Shown in pieces: positions 41,379 through 52,514 of a stretch of DNA of 64,000 nucleotides; within the stretch, counting starts at the first letter, position 1; each line of letters begins with the position of its first letter. The position numbers and the translations under genes are program-made. Source of the DNA: Gammaproteobacteria bacterium (GTDB taxonomy: Bacteria > Pseudomonadota > Gammaproteobacteria > Granulosicoccales > Granulosicoccaceae); assembly GCA_002746645.1 (NCBI GenBank), contig PDPU01000033.1, forward strand, positions 1-64,000. The letters are read 5' to 3'. Below the pieces are notes generated by a model. The model saw only the letters and a list, made by a program, of their open reading frames with translations. It was not told where the DNA came from and searched no databases.

Positions 41379-42311
41379 TCAGCGAGCGGAGAACAGTCCG
41401 CTCGAGAGGTAGCGGTCGCCCCGATCGCAGACGATGCAGACGATGACCGCGTTCTCGAGCGTGTCGGCCAGTGCGAGTGCCGCATGCAGCGCACCACCCG
41501 AGGACATCCCCGCGAGGATGCCTTCCTCGGTCGCAAGCCGTCGGGTCATCGTGATGGCCTCCTCGTCGGATACATCGATGACATGATCGACCCGGGAGGG
41601 TTCGAAGATCTCCGGCAGATAGGCTTCCGGCCAGCGCCGGATGCCCGGAATCTGCGAACCGTCGTCGGGCTGCACACCGACGATTTCCACGGCCGGGTTC
41701 TGCTCCTTGAAGAAACGCGAGTTGCCCATGAGGGTACCCGTGGTGCCCATGGAGCTGACGAAATGGGTGATGCGCCCTTCTGTGGCCTGCCAGATCTCGG
41801 GGCCGGTACTCAGGTAGTGACTGTCCGGATTGTCGGGATTGGCGAACTGGTTCAGCACCAGCCCATCGCCACGCCGGCCGTATTCGAGCGCTCGGTCGCG
41901 CGCGAATTCCATGCCCTCTTCCGCAGAAACCAGTTCGAGTTCGGCGCCATAGGCCTGCATCGAGGCCTTGCGCTCATCGCTCATGTTGTCGGGCATCAGC
42001 AATTGCATGCGGTAGCCGAGTGCCGCAGCCACCATCGCGAGCGCAATGCCGGTGTTGCCACTGGTGGCTTCGATGAGGGTGTCGCCCGGGCGGATCGTAC
42101 CGCGCTCCTCGGCCTTGAGGATCATGTGCGCCGCCGGCCGATCCTTGACCGAGCCCGCAGGGTTGTCACCCTCGAGCTTGAGAAACATCTGATTGCCCCG
42201 CTCGTTGGCACCGAGGCGACGCGCCGGCACGAGCCGGGTGTTGCCGATCTGATGGATGACGTCGGGGATATCGAGCCGTCCGGCCCGGGGCGATTGCGAG
42301 GATCGAGTCAT
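41379..42311 (-). CDS. cysM: Cysteine synthase B
   Basis: IGNTRLVPARRLGANERGNQMFLKLEGDNPAGSVKDRPAAHMI...LIEATSGNTGIALAMVAAALGYRMQLLMPDNMS. Confidence 0.94.
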   Translation of the reverse strand: MTRSSQSPRAGRLDIPDVIHQIGNTRLVPARRLGANERGNQMFLKLEGDNPAGSVKDRPAAHMILKAEERGTIRPGDTLIEATSGNTGIALAMVAAALGYRMQLLMPDNMSDERKASMQAYGAELELVSAEEGMEFARDRALEYGRRGDGLVLNQFANPDNPDSHYLSTGPEIWQATEGRITHFVSSMGTTGTLMGNSRFFKEQNPAVEIVGVQPDDGSQIPGIRRWPEAYLPEIFEPSRVDHVIDVSDEEAITMTRRLATEEGILAGMSSGGALHAALALADTLENAVIVCIVCDRGDRYLSSGLFSAR

Positions 42312-42331
42312 GGAATTCACGGCTTGCTGAA

Positions 42332-43267
42332 TCAGAAACGAAGCGCTCGCATGGCCTTTTCGCACACGGCCCTGCTCAACGCCTTGCGGGAAAGTGTATC
42401 GCAGGAAAACACCGAAACCTGCTTACTGGAGCGAAGCCAGGTGAGTTGACGCTTGGCGAGCTGGCGTGTGGCGGCACAGGCCTCGGGCAGCCAGGTTTCC
42501 GCCTCGCCCCGCAGCCAGGTGGCCACCTGCCGGTAGCCAACGCTTTTCAGTGCAGGTAGCTCGGGCGTGATGCCGGGTTCGGCCAGCAGGGCACGCACTT
42601 CGTCGACAAAGCCCGCTGCGTCCATCGCCGCAAGGCGTTGCGCGATACGCTCGTGCAACCAGCGCCGCTCGTCGGGCACCAGCGCGAGTACGCGATGGTC
42701 ACGCGCCAGCGCTGCGCGAGTGTGTTGCTGCCATTCGCTCAGCGGGCGCCCGGTGATCATGTACACCTCGAGCGCCCGTTGCAGACGCTGCGGATCGTTC
42801 GGGTGGATGCGCGCGGCGGCCTCTGGATCGCACTCGGCAAGCATCGCGTGCAAGGTGCCCCAGCCCTCCTTCTCGGCACGCGCCACGAGTTCGGCGCGAA
42901 TGGCCGGATCGGCATCGGGCAGTGCGGCCAGCCCCACCACCAGCGCACGCCAGTAGAGCATGGTGCCGCCGACAAACAGCGCGCGCCGCCCGCGTGCTTC
43001 GATGGCACGCACCAGCGCAACGGCGTCGTCCCGAAAACTCGCTGCCGAATAGGTGTCGCGCGGTTCGCGAACATCGATCAGATGGTGCGGCACGCCACCG
43101 CGCTCGCCGAGATCCGGCTTGGCCGTGCCGATGTCCATGCGCCGATACACCAGCGCCGAGTCCACGCTGATGATCTCGGCATCGAGTGCCCGCGCAAGGT
43201 CGATCGACAGCGCCGTCTTGCCCGCGGCCGTCGGGCCGGTCAGGAACAACAGAGGTTCTTCGCTCAT
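42332..43267 (-). CDS. miaA: tRNA dimethylallyltransferase
   Basis: MSEEPLLFLTGPTAAGKTALSIDLARALDAEIISVDSALVYRRMDIGTAKPDLGERGGVPHHLIDVREP. Confidence 0.96.
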   Translation of the reverse strand: MSEEPLLFLTGPTAAGKTALSIDLARALDAEIISVDSALVYRRMDIGTAKPDLGERGGVPHHLIDVREPRDTYSAASFRDDAVALVRAIEARGRRALFVGGTMLYWRALVVGLAALPDADPAIRAELVARAEKEGWGTLHAMLAECDPEAAARIHPNDPQRLQRALEVYMITGRPLSEWQQHTRAALARDHRVLALVPDERRWLHERIAQRLAAMDAAGFVDEVRALLAEPGITPELPALKSVGYRQVATWLRGEAETWLPEACAATRQLAKRQLTWLRSSKQVSVFSCDTLSRKALSRAVCEKAMRALRF

Positions 43268-43296
43268 GTGACCGGTTGCCGGAACTGCCTGTGCAC

Positions 43297-45291
43297 TCAG
43301 CGCCCGCGCAGAAACAGGGCATCGAGTTCGCGCATGTCGAGCGACGTCCAGGTCGGACGCCCGTGATTGCACTGCCCGCTGTTCGGTGTGGCTTCCATCT
43401 GTCGAAGGAGTGCGTTCATCTCGTCCACGGTGAGCTTCCGGTTGGCGCGTACCGAACCGTGACAGGCCATCGACGAGAGCACCGCGTTGACGGCCTGCTC
43501 GACACGCTCGCTGCTGTCGATGCTCATGAGATCGGCGAGTACATCGCGAAGAATCGCTGCCACGTCATGCCGCGTGAGCATGGCCGGGATTTCACGCACA
43601 CGCAGGCTCTCGGGACCGAGGCGTTCGACCACCAGCCCGAGCGAGGCAAGCCAGTCGGCATCGTCTTCACAGCGATCGGCCTCGGCGCGGCTGACATCGA
43701 GCGTCACCGGCACGAGCAGCGCCTGCGTGCCGATGCGACCTGCGCCATACTGCGCCTTGAGGCGCTCGTAGGTAATGCGCTCGTGGGCAGCATGCGCATC
43801 GACGATGATGAGTCCAGCGGCGTTTTCGGCGAGGATGTAGACGCCGTGCAGGTGTGCACGAGCGTAGCCGAGCGGCGGTACCCCGCGGCCTTCCGTGTGT
43901 ACTGCTGCAGCGCCAGCCGGACCTTCGCCAATGCGGTTGTCATCGACGCCGGCTTCCGGCCCGAAGTCGACGCCGCCGTCGGCTGCACCTCCGGGCGACG
44001 CCGCGCCGCTCTCCTGCGCCGGTGCCGCACCGAGTTGATGCATCCCGTCGAGTTCCGCCTGCACGGCCAGGCCCGACGGCCGCGACACACCGAAGGCGGC
44101 ATGACCGGCACGCGCCGGCACACCGCGACCGAGGCTCGCCGCGACGCTGCTCGGCACATCGCCACGCGCGCTGCCGCCCGCAGTATGCGAGAAGTCGCCA
44201 CCCGAGTGCGCCGCAGCACCACCGGCAACGCCCGCATCGGAAGCATCGGCGGAATCTGCGTCGAGATGCGCCTCCGGGCGGATCGCGCCGAGAAATTCCT
44301 TCAGGGAGCGGCGCACGAAGCCATGCACGAGCTGACTGTCGCGAAAGCGCACTTCCAGCTTGCCGGGATGCACGTTCACGTCCACGGCGTCGGGTGGGAT
44401 GCCGAGAAACAGCACGTAGGCCGGCTGCCGCTGATGATAGATGAGATCGCTGTAGGCCTGCTTGACCGCGCTCATGATGACCTTGTCGCGCACCGCACGC
44501 CCGTTGACGAAGAAGTACTGCATGTCGGCCTGGCTGCGCGAGAACACGGGGTCGGCCACCCAACCCGAGAGCGTGAGCTCGTTGAGTTCCAGCGACACGG
44601 TATGCGCCGCCGCGGCGAATTCGCGCCCCATGATCTCGCCCATGCGTCGATCGCGTTCCGCCTGACCGGTGGCCGCCTTGCAGGCAAACACCGACTTGCC
44701 GTTGTGCAGGAGTTCGAAGGCGCATGCGGGTGCCGCGAGCGCCTGGGTTCTGACCACGGCACCGACGCGCGCGAGTTCGGTACGCGGTGTGCGCAGGAAC
44801 TTGCGCCGTGCCGGCACGTTGAAGAACAGTGACCTGACATCGACCGTGGTGCCCACGGGATGCGGTGCCGGCTCATGGCGCGTGTTGCCCTGATCGTAGT
44901 CGATGCGCGCGCCGTGTTCACTGCCGCGCGTGGCCGAGGTCAGCACGAGATGCGACACCGAGGCGATGCTCGGCAGGGCTTCACCACGAAAGCCGAGCGT
45001 GGCCACTTCCTGAAGATCGCTCATCGAATGGATCTTGCTCGTGGCATGGCGCGACAGGGCCAGCGGCAGCTCCTCGGCAGCAATGCCCGCGCCGTTGTCG
45101 CGCACCCGGATGCGTTCGATGCCACCCTGCTCGAGTTCGATCTCGATGCGCGTGGCACCCGCATCCAGCGCGTTTTCGATGAGTTCCTTGACGATCGATG
45201 CCGGACGTTCGACCACTTCGCCGGCCGCGATCTGGTTGATCAGGTGATCGGGAAGCTGGCGAATGTGACCGTCGGCCGACGTCTCGCTCAT
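43297..45291 (-). CDS. mutL: DNA mismatch repair endonuclease MutL
   Basis: IRQLPDHLINQIAAGEVVERPASIVKELIENALDAGATRIEIELEQGGIERIRVRDNGAGIAAEELPLALSRHATSKI. Confidence 0.98.
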   Translation of the reverse strand: MSETSADGHIRQLPDHLINQIAAGEVVERPASIVKELIENALDAGATRIEIELEQGGIERIRVRDNGAGIAAEELPLALSRHATSKIHSMSDLQEVATLGFRGEALPSIASVSHLVLTSATRGSEHGARIDYDQGNTRHEPAPHPVGTTVDVRSLFFNVPARRKFLRTPRTELARVGAVVRTQALAAPACAFELLHNGKSVFACKAATGQAERDRRMGEIMGREFAAAAHTVSLELNELTLSGWVADPVFSRSQADMQYFFVNGRAVRDKVIMSAVKQAYSDLIYHQRQPAYVLFLGIPPDAVDVNVHPGKLEVRFRDSQLVHGFVRRSLKEFLGAIRPEAHLDADSADASDAGVAGGAAAHSGGDFSHTAGGSARGDVPSSVAASLGRGVPARAGHAAFGVSRPSGLAVQAELDGMHQLGAAPAQESGAASPGGAADGGVDFGPEAGVDDNRIGEGPAGAAAVHTEGRGVPPLGYARAHLHGVYILAENAAGLIIVDAHAAHERITYERLKAQYGAGRIGTQALLVPVTLDVSRAEADRCEDDADWLASLGLVVERLGPESLRVREIPAMLTRHDVAAILRDVLADLMSIDSSERVEQAVNAVLSSMACHGSVRANRKLTVDEMNALLRQMEATPNSGQCNHGRPTWTSLDMRELDALFLRGR

Positions 45292-46598
45292 TGCGCACCC
45301 CGGCGGCTGGCGAATGTCGTGCCCTCGGGCGCGTGCTGGGAGAGCCAGTCCTCGAGACCGCGGGCGATGGCCTCGGCCAGCCCCTGCTGAAAATTCGGTT
45401 TCTGCAGTTTCCTTTCCTCGTCGGGATTCGATATGAAGGCGGTTTCGACCAGTATCGAGGGAATGTCGGGTGACTTCAAGACCGCGAAGCCGGCCTGCTC
45501 GACCTCGCGCTTGTGTACGGGGCCGATCTGTTCGAGTTCGGCGAGTACGGCATTGCCAAGCCCGATGCTGCCCTCGAGCGTGTGATCCTGGATGAGATCG
45601 AGCACGGTTTCGCGAAGACTCGGGTCGATCTCGCCCAGTTCGACGTCACCGCCGTGGATGCGCGCATTCTCCTTTTCGCTGCGCGCCAGCCAGGCGGCCA
45701 TGGTGGAACTCGCACCGTCGAGCGACAAGGCGTACACCGAACTGCCCGCCGGGCCCAGCCGCGCCACCGCATCGGCATGAATCGACACGAAGACATCGGC
45801 CCCGGCCTCGCGTGCAAGCTGCGGACGCTGACCGAGACCGAGATAGGTGTCGTCGACCCGCGTCATCATGGGGCGCACGCCATCGATGGCATCAAGCACA
45901 TGGTAGAGCCTTGTCGCGATCTGCAGCACCACGTCCTTCTCGAGCACGCCGTGTCGCCCGCGCGCACCGCTGTCCCGGCCACCATGCCCGGGGTCGATGG
46001 CGACGATGACATCACGAGCGGCACTGCGGCGCTGCGGCGCGGTTGCGGGTCTGCTTGCGGCTGCGGGTTCGGTTGCAGCGTCAGGGGCGGACTCACTGGT
46101 GCTTGCCGATGCCGAGGGTGACCGCGCTGCATCCCCGTAGGGCGGCACCGGCGCATCACCCGGTGCCAGCACGAAACCCGAGAGCGCCTCGGGTACCGGA
46201 AACGTCAGGTCGATCACGAGGCGGCGCTCCCGCTGACGCTCGACCACACGGTAGGTGGGCACCACGGCGCGATCGAGTTCGAGCACCAGACGCAGACGCC
46301 CATCGGCCTGCCGGCCTTCACGCAGTGCAAGCACGTGCCCGAGCGGATCGGGTGGCAGGGGAGCGCGCGTCGACGCCACCGTATCGGGCAGATCGATCAC
46401 GAGACGATGCGGATTCTCGAGCGTGAACAGAGAAGGCTTGCCACTGTCGAGATCGAGGTCGACGTGCATGCGCAGGGTGTCCTGATACACGAGTCGATAG
46501 CCATGCAGTTCGGCCGCGGTCGTCGACAGTACAAGCACGGGCAACCACAGGCAGACAAGCCATCGAATCAGGCGGTGTGCTTTCGGCATGAGCGACAT
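45288..46598 (-). CDS. N-acetylmuramoyl-L-alanine amidase (AmiB/AmiC family, AMIN domain)
   Basis: IVAIDPGHGGRDSGARGRHGVLEKDVVLQIATRLYHVLD...FVSIHADA...AGFAVLKSPDIPSILVETAFISNPDEE; ATGA overlap with mutL. Confidence 0.93.
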   Translation of the reverse strand: MSLMPKAHRLIRWLVCLWLPVLVLSTTAAELHGYRLVYQDTLRMHVDLDLDSGKPSLFTLENPHRLVIDLPDTVASTRAPLPPDPLGHVLALREGRQADGRLRLVLELDRAVVPTYRVVERQRERRLVIDLTFPVPEALSGFVLAPGDAPVPPYGDAARSPSASASTSESAPDAATEPAAASRPATAPQRRSAARDVIVAIDPGHGGRDSGARGRHGVLEKDVVLQIATRLYHVLDAIDGVRPMMTRVDDTYLGLGQRPQLAREAGADVFVSIHADAVARLGPAGSSVYALSLDGASSTMAAWLARSEKENARIHGGDVELGEIDPSLRETVLDLIQDHTLEGSIGLGNAVLAELEQIGPVHKREVEQAGFAVLKSPDIPSILVETAFISNPDEERKLQKPNFQQGLAEAIARGLEDWLSQHAPEGTTFASRRGAQ

Positions 46599-46709
46599 GG
46601 ACGACGGTGACGGTGGCAACGGCGGAGTTCGGACAGTGGATCGTCCCTGGTTCGAACCCCGTTGGTCGATCCATCCATCATCAGGTCGATCCAACTGACT
46701 GATTCGAAT

Positions 46710-47190
46710 TCAGAGTGCGTCGATACGCTCGAGTTCCGGTCCGGCAAGACGCAATTGTCGCAGATTGTCGCCGCCGATCCGGATCTCGATGACAAGATCG
46801 GGTTCGGGCAGCACTCCGCTCCCGCGGCTCGGCCATTCGATCAGCACCAGCCGCGCGGTGGCAAGGAACTCACCGATGTCAAGATAGTACAGTTCCTCGG
46901 GATCGGCGAGACGGTAGAGATCCATGTGAACCAGCATCCCGAACGGCGACTCGTACTGCTCGACAAGCGTATAGGTGGGGCTGCGTATGGTGCCCTCCAC
47001 CCCGAGTGCGTGCAGCATGGCCCGCGCCAGCACGCTCTTGCCGGCACCGAGGTCTCCGACAAGATGCACGACCACGCCACTCTCGGCGGGTTCGTCACGA
47101 GCGGATCCGGCCGCAAGCCGAGTGGCGAGTGAGCCCGCAAAGGTGACCATGGCCGCTTCGTCGGCAATGTCGAACCGCCGTTCCCGAACA

Positions 47191-47198
<8 letters not shown>
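46710..47198 (-). CDS. tsaE: tRNA threonylcarbamoyladenosine biosynthesis protein TsaE
   Basis: VVVHLVGDLGAGKSVLARAMLHALGVEGTIRSPTYTLVEQYESPFGMLVHMDLYRLADPEEL. Confidence 0.94.
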
Positions 47199-49169
<1,971 letters not shown>

Positions 49170-49185
<16 letters not shown>

Positions 49186-50849
49186 CGGCGAATCGTCCTT
49201 GACCGCAGTACCAGCAGCACCATCAGCAGCGCCCACGGGCCCATCGCCCCTGTTCCTTCGCCGACAACGACCGCACCGCCAGAGCCGGTGTCGCCACTTT
49301 CACTGCCGTTGCCTGTTTCGCTGCTGCCGCCCGTTTCAGTACCACCGCCCGTCTCGGTGCCGTTACCTGTCTCGGCGCCGGTCCCGGATTCGCTGCCCGT
49401 CGAGCCCTCTCCCGAGCCGGATTCGCCTGGTTCGCCGGTGGTGCCCGCGGATTCCCCGAGGTAGCGAATACGCCGAATCTCGCCCGTGGTGATGCTCGCG
49501 TAGTAGAGCGCACCATCGTCGGCGAAGCGCATCTCGCTGATCGGCGGCATGTCGCTGGCGAAGGGTTCACCGTTGCGACCCGCGACATCCTCCAGCGCGA
49601 TCTCGTCGCCGGCCAGCATCGACCCCGGCACCTCGTCAGCCAGCGCCAGCTCGCCGTGATGGATCCAGCCCTGGATGAAATCGGCGAAGAAGAGTTGTCC
49701 GCGCAGTGATGCGGGAAACACGTCGCCACGCTCGAAATCGCCGACGATGACCGCGCCCGATTCACCGCGGTGCCAGCTGAAAACCGGTGCCGTGACCGCC
49801 TCGCGCGCATCGTACATCGCCTGACAGGCATCGAGCGTGGCGTAGTCCACTTCGCGCAGACTTTCGCCGGCAATGCCGCTGTAGCAGGGCCAGCCGAAGT
49901 TCCGCCCGGCTCCGGCATTGACTTCCTCCCATCGCTCCCAGCCGACGTCACCGACCACCGGCACACCGGTACCGGGCTGCAGCGCCAGACTGTAGGGATT
50001 CCGAAGCCCGTAGGCGAGCACGCGCGAGCGGTTGCTCGCAGGGTTGCCGTCGTAGAAGGGATTGTCGGCGAGGCCCTCGCCCGTGTCGGCGTCGATGCGC
50101 AGAATCTTTCCGCGCAGGCTGTCGAGCGAAAGCGCTTCGAGCGCCAGCGCCGACACTTCACGATAGCTCGCACCGTCACCGTGCGTCACCACGAGCGCAC
50201 CATCGTCGGCGAAGCGCATCTTGCCGATGGTGTGGGAATCCTCGTCGACCCCGAGGCAGTCGACCAGCGGATTGCCGGCCTCGTCGAGGCAGGACGGCGT
50301 GGCCGTATCGTGCACGCCGGTGGCATCGCCGATCGTGTCGTAACGACTGTTCGCCCCGAGAATGATCTCGAGACTGCCCGGTACCGCAGTGCGGTACTCC
50401 GTTGCACTGTCGGCGCGCACGCGCACGAGGCGCGCCACCCGATTGCCGTTGCCGTCGGCGGCGCCGGGCCCCGTGAGGTTCTGCGCCATGAGTTCCGGCG
50501 GATCAAACGTGTAGATCAGATAGACCCAGGGCAGATCCGGAAAATTCGGATGCAGCTCGATGCCGAGCAGTCCGCGATCGACACGGTCGTTCACCTCGTC
50601 GGACAGATCGATGAAGGGCGTCGCCAGCGGCACGCCGTTCTCGACGGCATGCACGAGACCGGATTTCTCGGCCACGTAGAAACCACCGTCGGGCCGCGCC
50701 ACGAAACTCGTGGGCTGGCCGGGAAGATCGCTCACGACGCCTTCATCGACGAAGCCATCCGGCAGCGTGACGCCGAACGCAGGTGCGACGATCAGCCAGA
50801 GCAGAAAGGCAAGGCAGGTGGATTGGGACACTTTCACGATCGGGAGCAT
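49170..50849 (-). CDS. Secreted glucose/sorbosone-dehydrogenase (GSDH)-type beta-propeller with Gly/Ser/Glu/Thr linker and C-terminal TM/basic tail
   Basis: VSDLPGQPTSFVARPDGGFYVAEKSGLVHAVENG...DRGLLGIELHPNFPDLPWVYLIYTF...LAYGLRNPYSLALQPGTG; tail GTGAMGPWALLMVLLVLRSRTIRRCRCA. Confidence 0.85.
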
Positions 50850-50938
50850 GGGTGGATGGTCGACAATGGCGCCATTGTAGAGTCGACAGCCACTTTCGTT
50901 GCAAGGTGATTCACATTACCCACAGCCAGGGTCATCAG

Positions 50939-51859
50939 CTAGCTGTCGAGACCGTCGATGGCCGCCTGCCAGGCCTCGTCCACCGGCACATCGAGGGTCA
51001 GACGCTCGCCGCGCCACTCGAAGGCGAGCAGACGGCTGTGCAGGAAGAGTCTGCCGAGGCCCTGTTCCCGAAACGCTCGATTGATTCGATTGTCGCCGTA
51101 ACGTTCGTCTCCGATCACCGGATGTCCGGCGTGCCTTGCGTGCACGCGAATCTGGTGGGTACGGCCCGTATGCAGGGTCACATCCAGCAAGGTCGCGCCG
51201 GCGAGGCGCGCGACGATCGTGAATGCCGTCTGCGCCGGCTGACCCTCGGGATCGACCATGACCCGCCGCTCGCCCGCGTGCGCGACATTCTTCGACAGCG
51301 GCGCATCGATATCGGCAAGCGTTGCCGGCCATTGCCCGGCGACGAGGGCAAGATAGCGCTTTTCCACCCGTCGTTCACGAAAGAGCGCCTGCAGTTCGCG
51401 ATTGACGAGGCCGTTTCTCGCCACCAGCAGAAGCCCGCTGGTGGCGCGATCGAGCCGGTGCACGAGTTCGAGGCCAGGCTCATCCCGCGCCTGCCGGAGT
51501 GCATCGATCAGTCCCACGGGGATGCCGCTGCCGGCATGCACGGCCACACCGGCAGGCTTGGCGAGTGCCAGCATGTCGGCACTCTCGAACACCACTGCGG
51601 CGGCGGCGCGCGCCGCGTAGTCATCCGGCACCCGCACCTTGTCGGTCGACTTCATCCTGAGCGGCGGGATGCGCACCTGCTCTCCGGCCACGAGTCTGCG
51701 CATGGCCTTTGCCCGTTTTCCGTCCACACGCACCTCACCCTTGCGGATGATGCGGTAGATGTGGCTCTTCGGCACCCCGGGGCAGTGCCTGAGCAGGTAG
51801 TTGTCGAGGCGCTGACCGTCCTCGTTACGCGAGACCTCGAGCAGACGCACCCCTGTCAT
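50939..51859 (-). CDS. rluC: 23S rRNA pseudouridine synthase RluC
   Basis: S4 domain plus LVHRLDRATSGLLLVARN...GRTHQIRVHARHAGHPVIGDERYGDNRINR; divergent from rne. Confidence 0.94.
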   Translation of the reverse strand: MTGVRLLEVSRNEDGQRLDNYLLRHCPGVPKSHIYRIIRKGEVRVDGKRAKAMRRLVAGEQVRIPPLRMKSTDKVRVPDDYAARAAAAVVFESADMLALAKPAGVAVHAGSGIPVGLIDALRQARDEPGLELVHRLDRATSGLLLVARNGLVNRELQALFRERRVEKRYLALVAGQWPATLADIDAPLSKNVAHAGERRVMVDPEGQPAQTAFTIVARLAGATLLDVTLHTGRTHQIRVHARHAGHPVIGDERYGDNRINRAFREQGLGRLFLHSRLLAFEWRGERLTLDVPVDEAWQAAIDGLDS

Positions 51860-52006
51860 GTTCCGGCACCTTCATCATCGCCCCTGTGATAGGCATCGAA
51901 CGATAGCGCACTGTCGCGGACCACGGATGCCCATGGCGCAGGAAATGCCATTGCTCGATTCGAGCCGCAGCAGCAGGGGTCAACGAAATGACACGGAAAA
52001 CGTCGA

Positions 52007-52035
52007 TTGCCGATTGACAGCGACACTGCTATAGT
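52007..52035 (+). promoter_or_regulatory. Candidate sigma70 promoter for rne
   Basis: TTGCCG, 17-bp spacer, TATAGT; leaves a ~470-nt leader before the rne ATG at 52515. Confidence 0.5.
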
Positions 52036-52514
52036 GGGATGTCGCAAGGCAAGGAGCTGCCTTCGATCTGCGTTACCAGCCACGGAGTGCCAGACGCGAT
52101 TCCGAACGCTTCGGGGGCACCTCCAGCCACCGTCGAGCCCCGCTGTTCAAGTTGGGCGGCTCGTCGGCGTACGGCCGATCCAGCGCATCAGAAAGTTCAC
52201 CAACTACCCTGAACGAAACGAGACCGGACATCTCGCTCGCCGGGGTCTGGCCGCACCGGCCCTGCCGGTCGGCGCCACATTCATCCGAATCATTACCTAG
52301 AGTCGGATCCGCACGAGCGGGCAACGGAACCGGTGGCCTCCCCGAGAGGGCATCCGGCAAGAACAACAATTCCGAGAACAACAGTCGATGCCAAGCGCAT
52401 TTCCGACCAACATGCTCCTGACCCCTTTCCGGTGCCTGCACCCGAAGGTCGAGCTGTCGGCGGCGCGGCATCCCTGCCCGTTCGGGGCCGGGTCCGATAC
52501 GGACCAGTCATCTC

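Noticed and set aside
46640-46690. tRNA T-arm-like string TGGTTCGAACCCCG between amiC and tsaE
   Set aside because: No acceptor, D or anticodon arms could be assembled around it on either strand; chance or at most a remnant.
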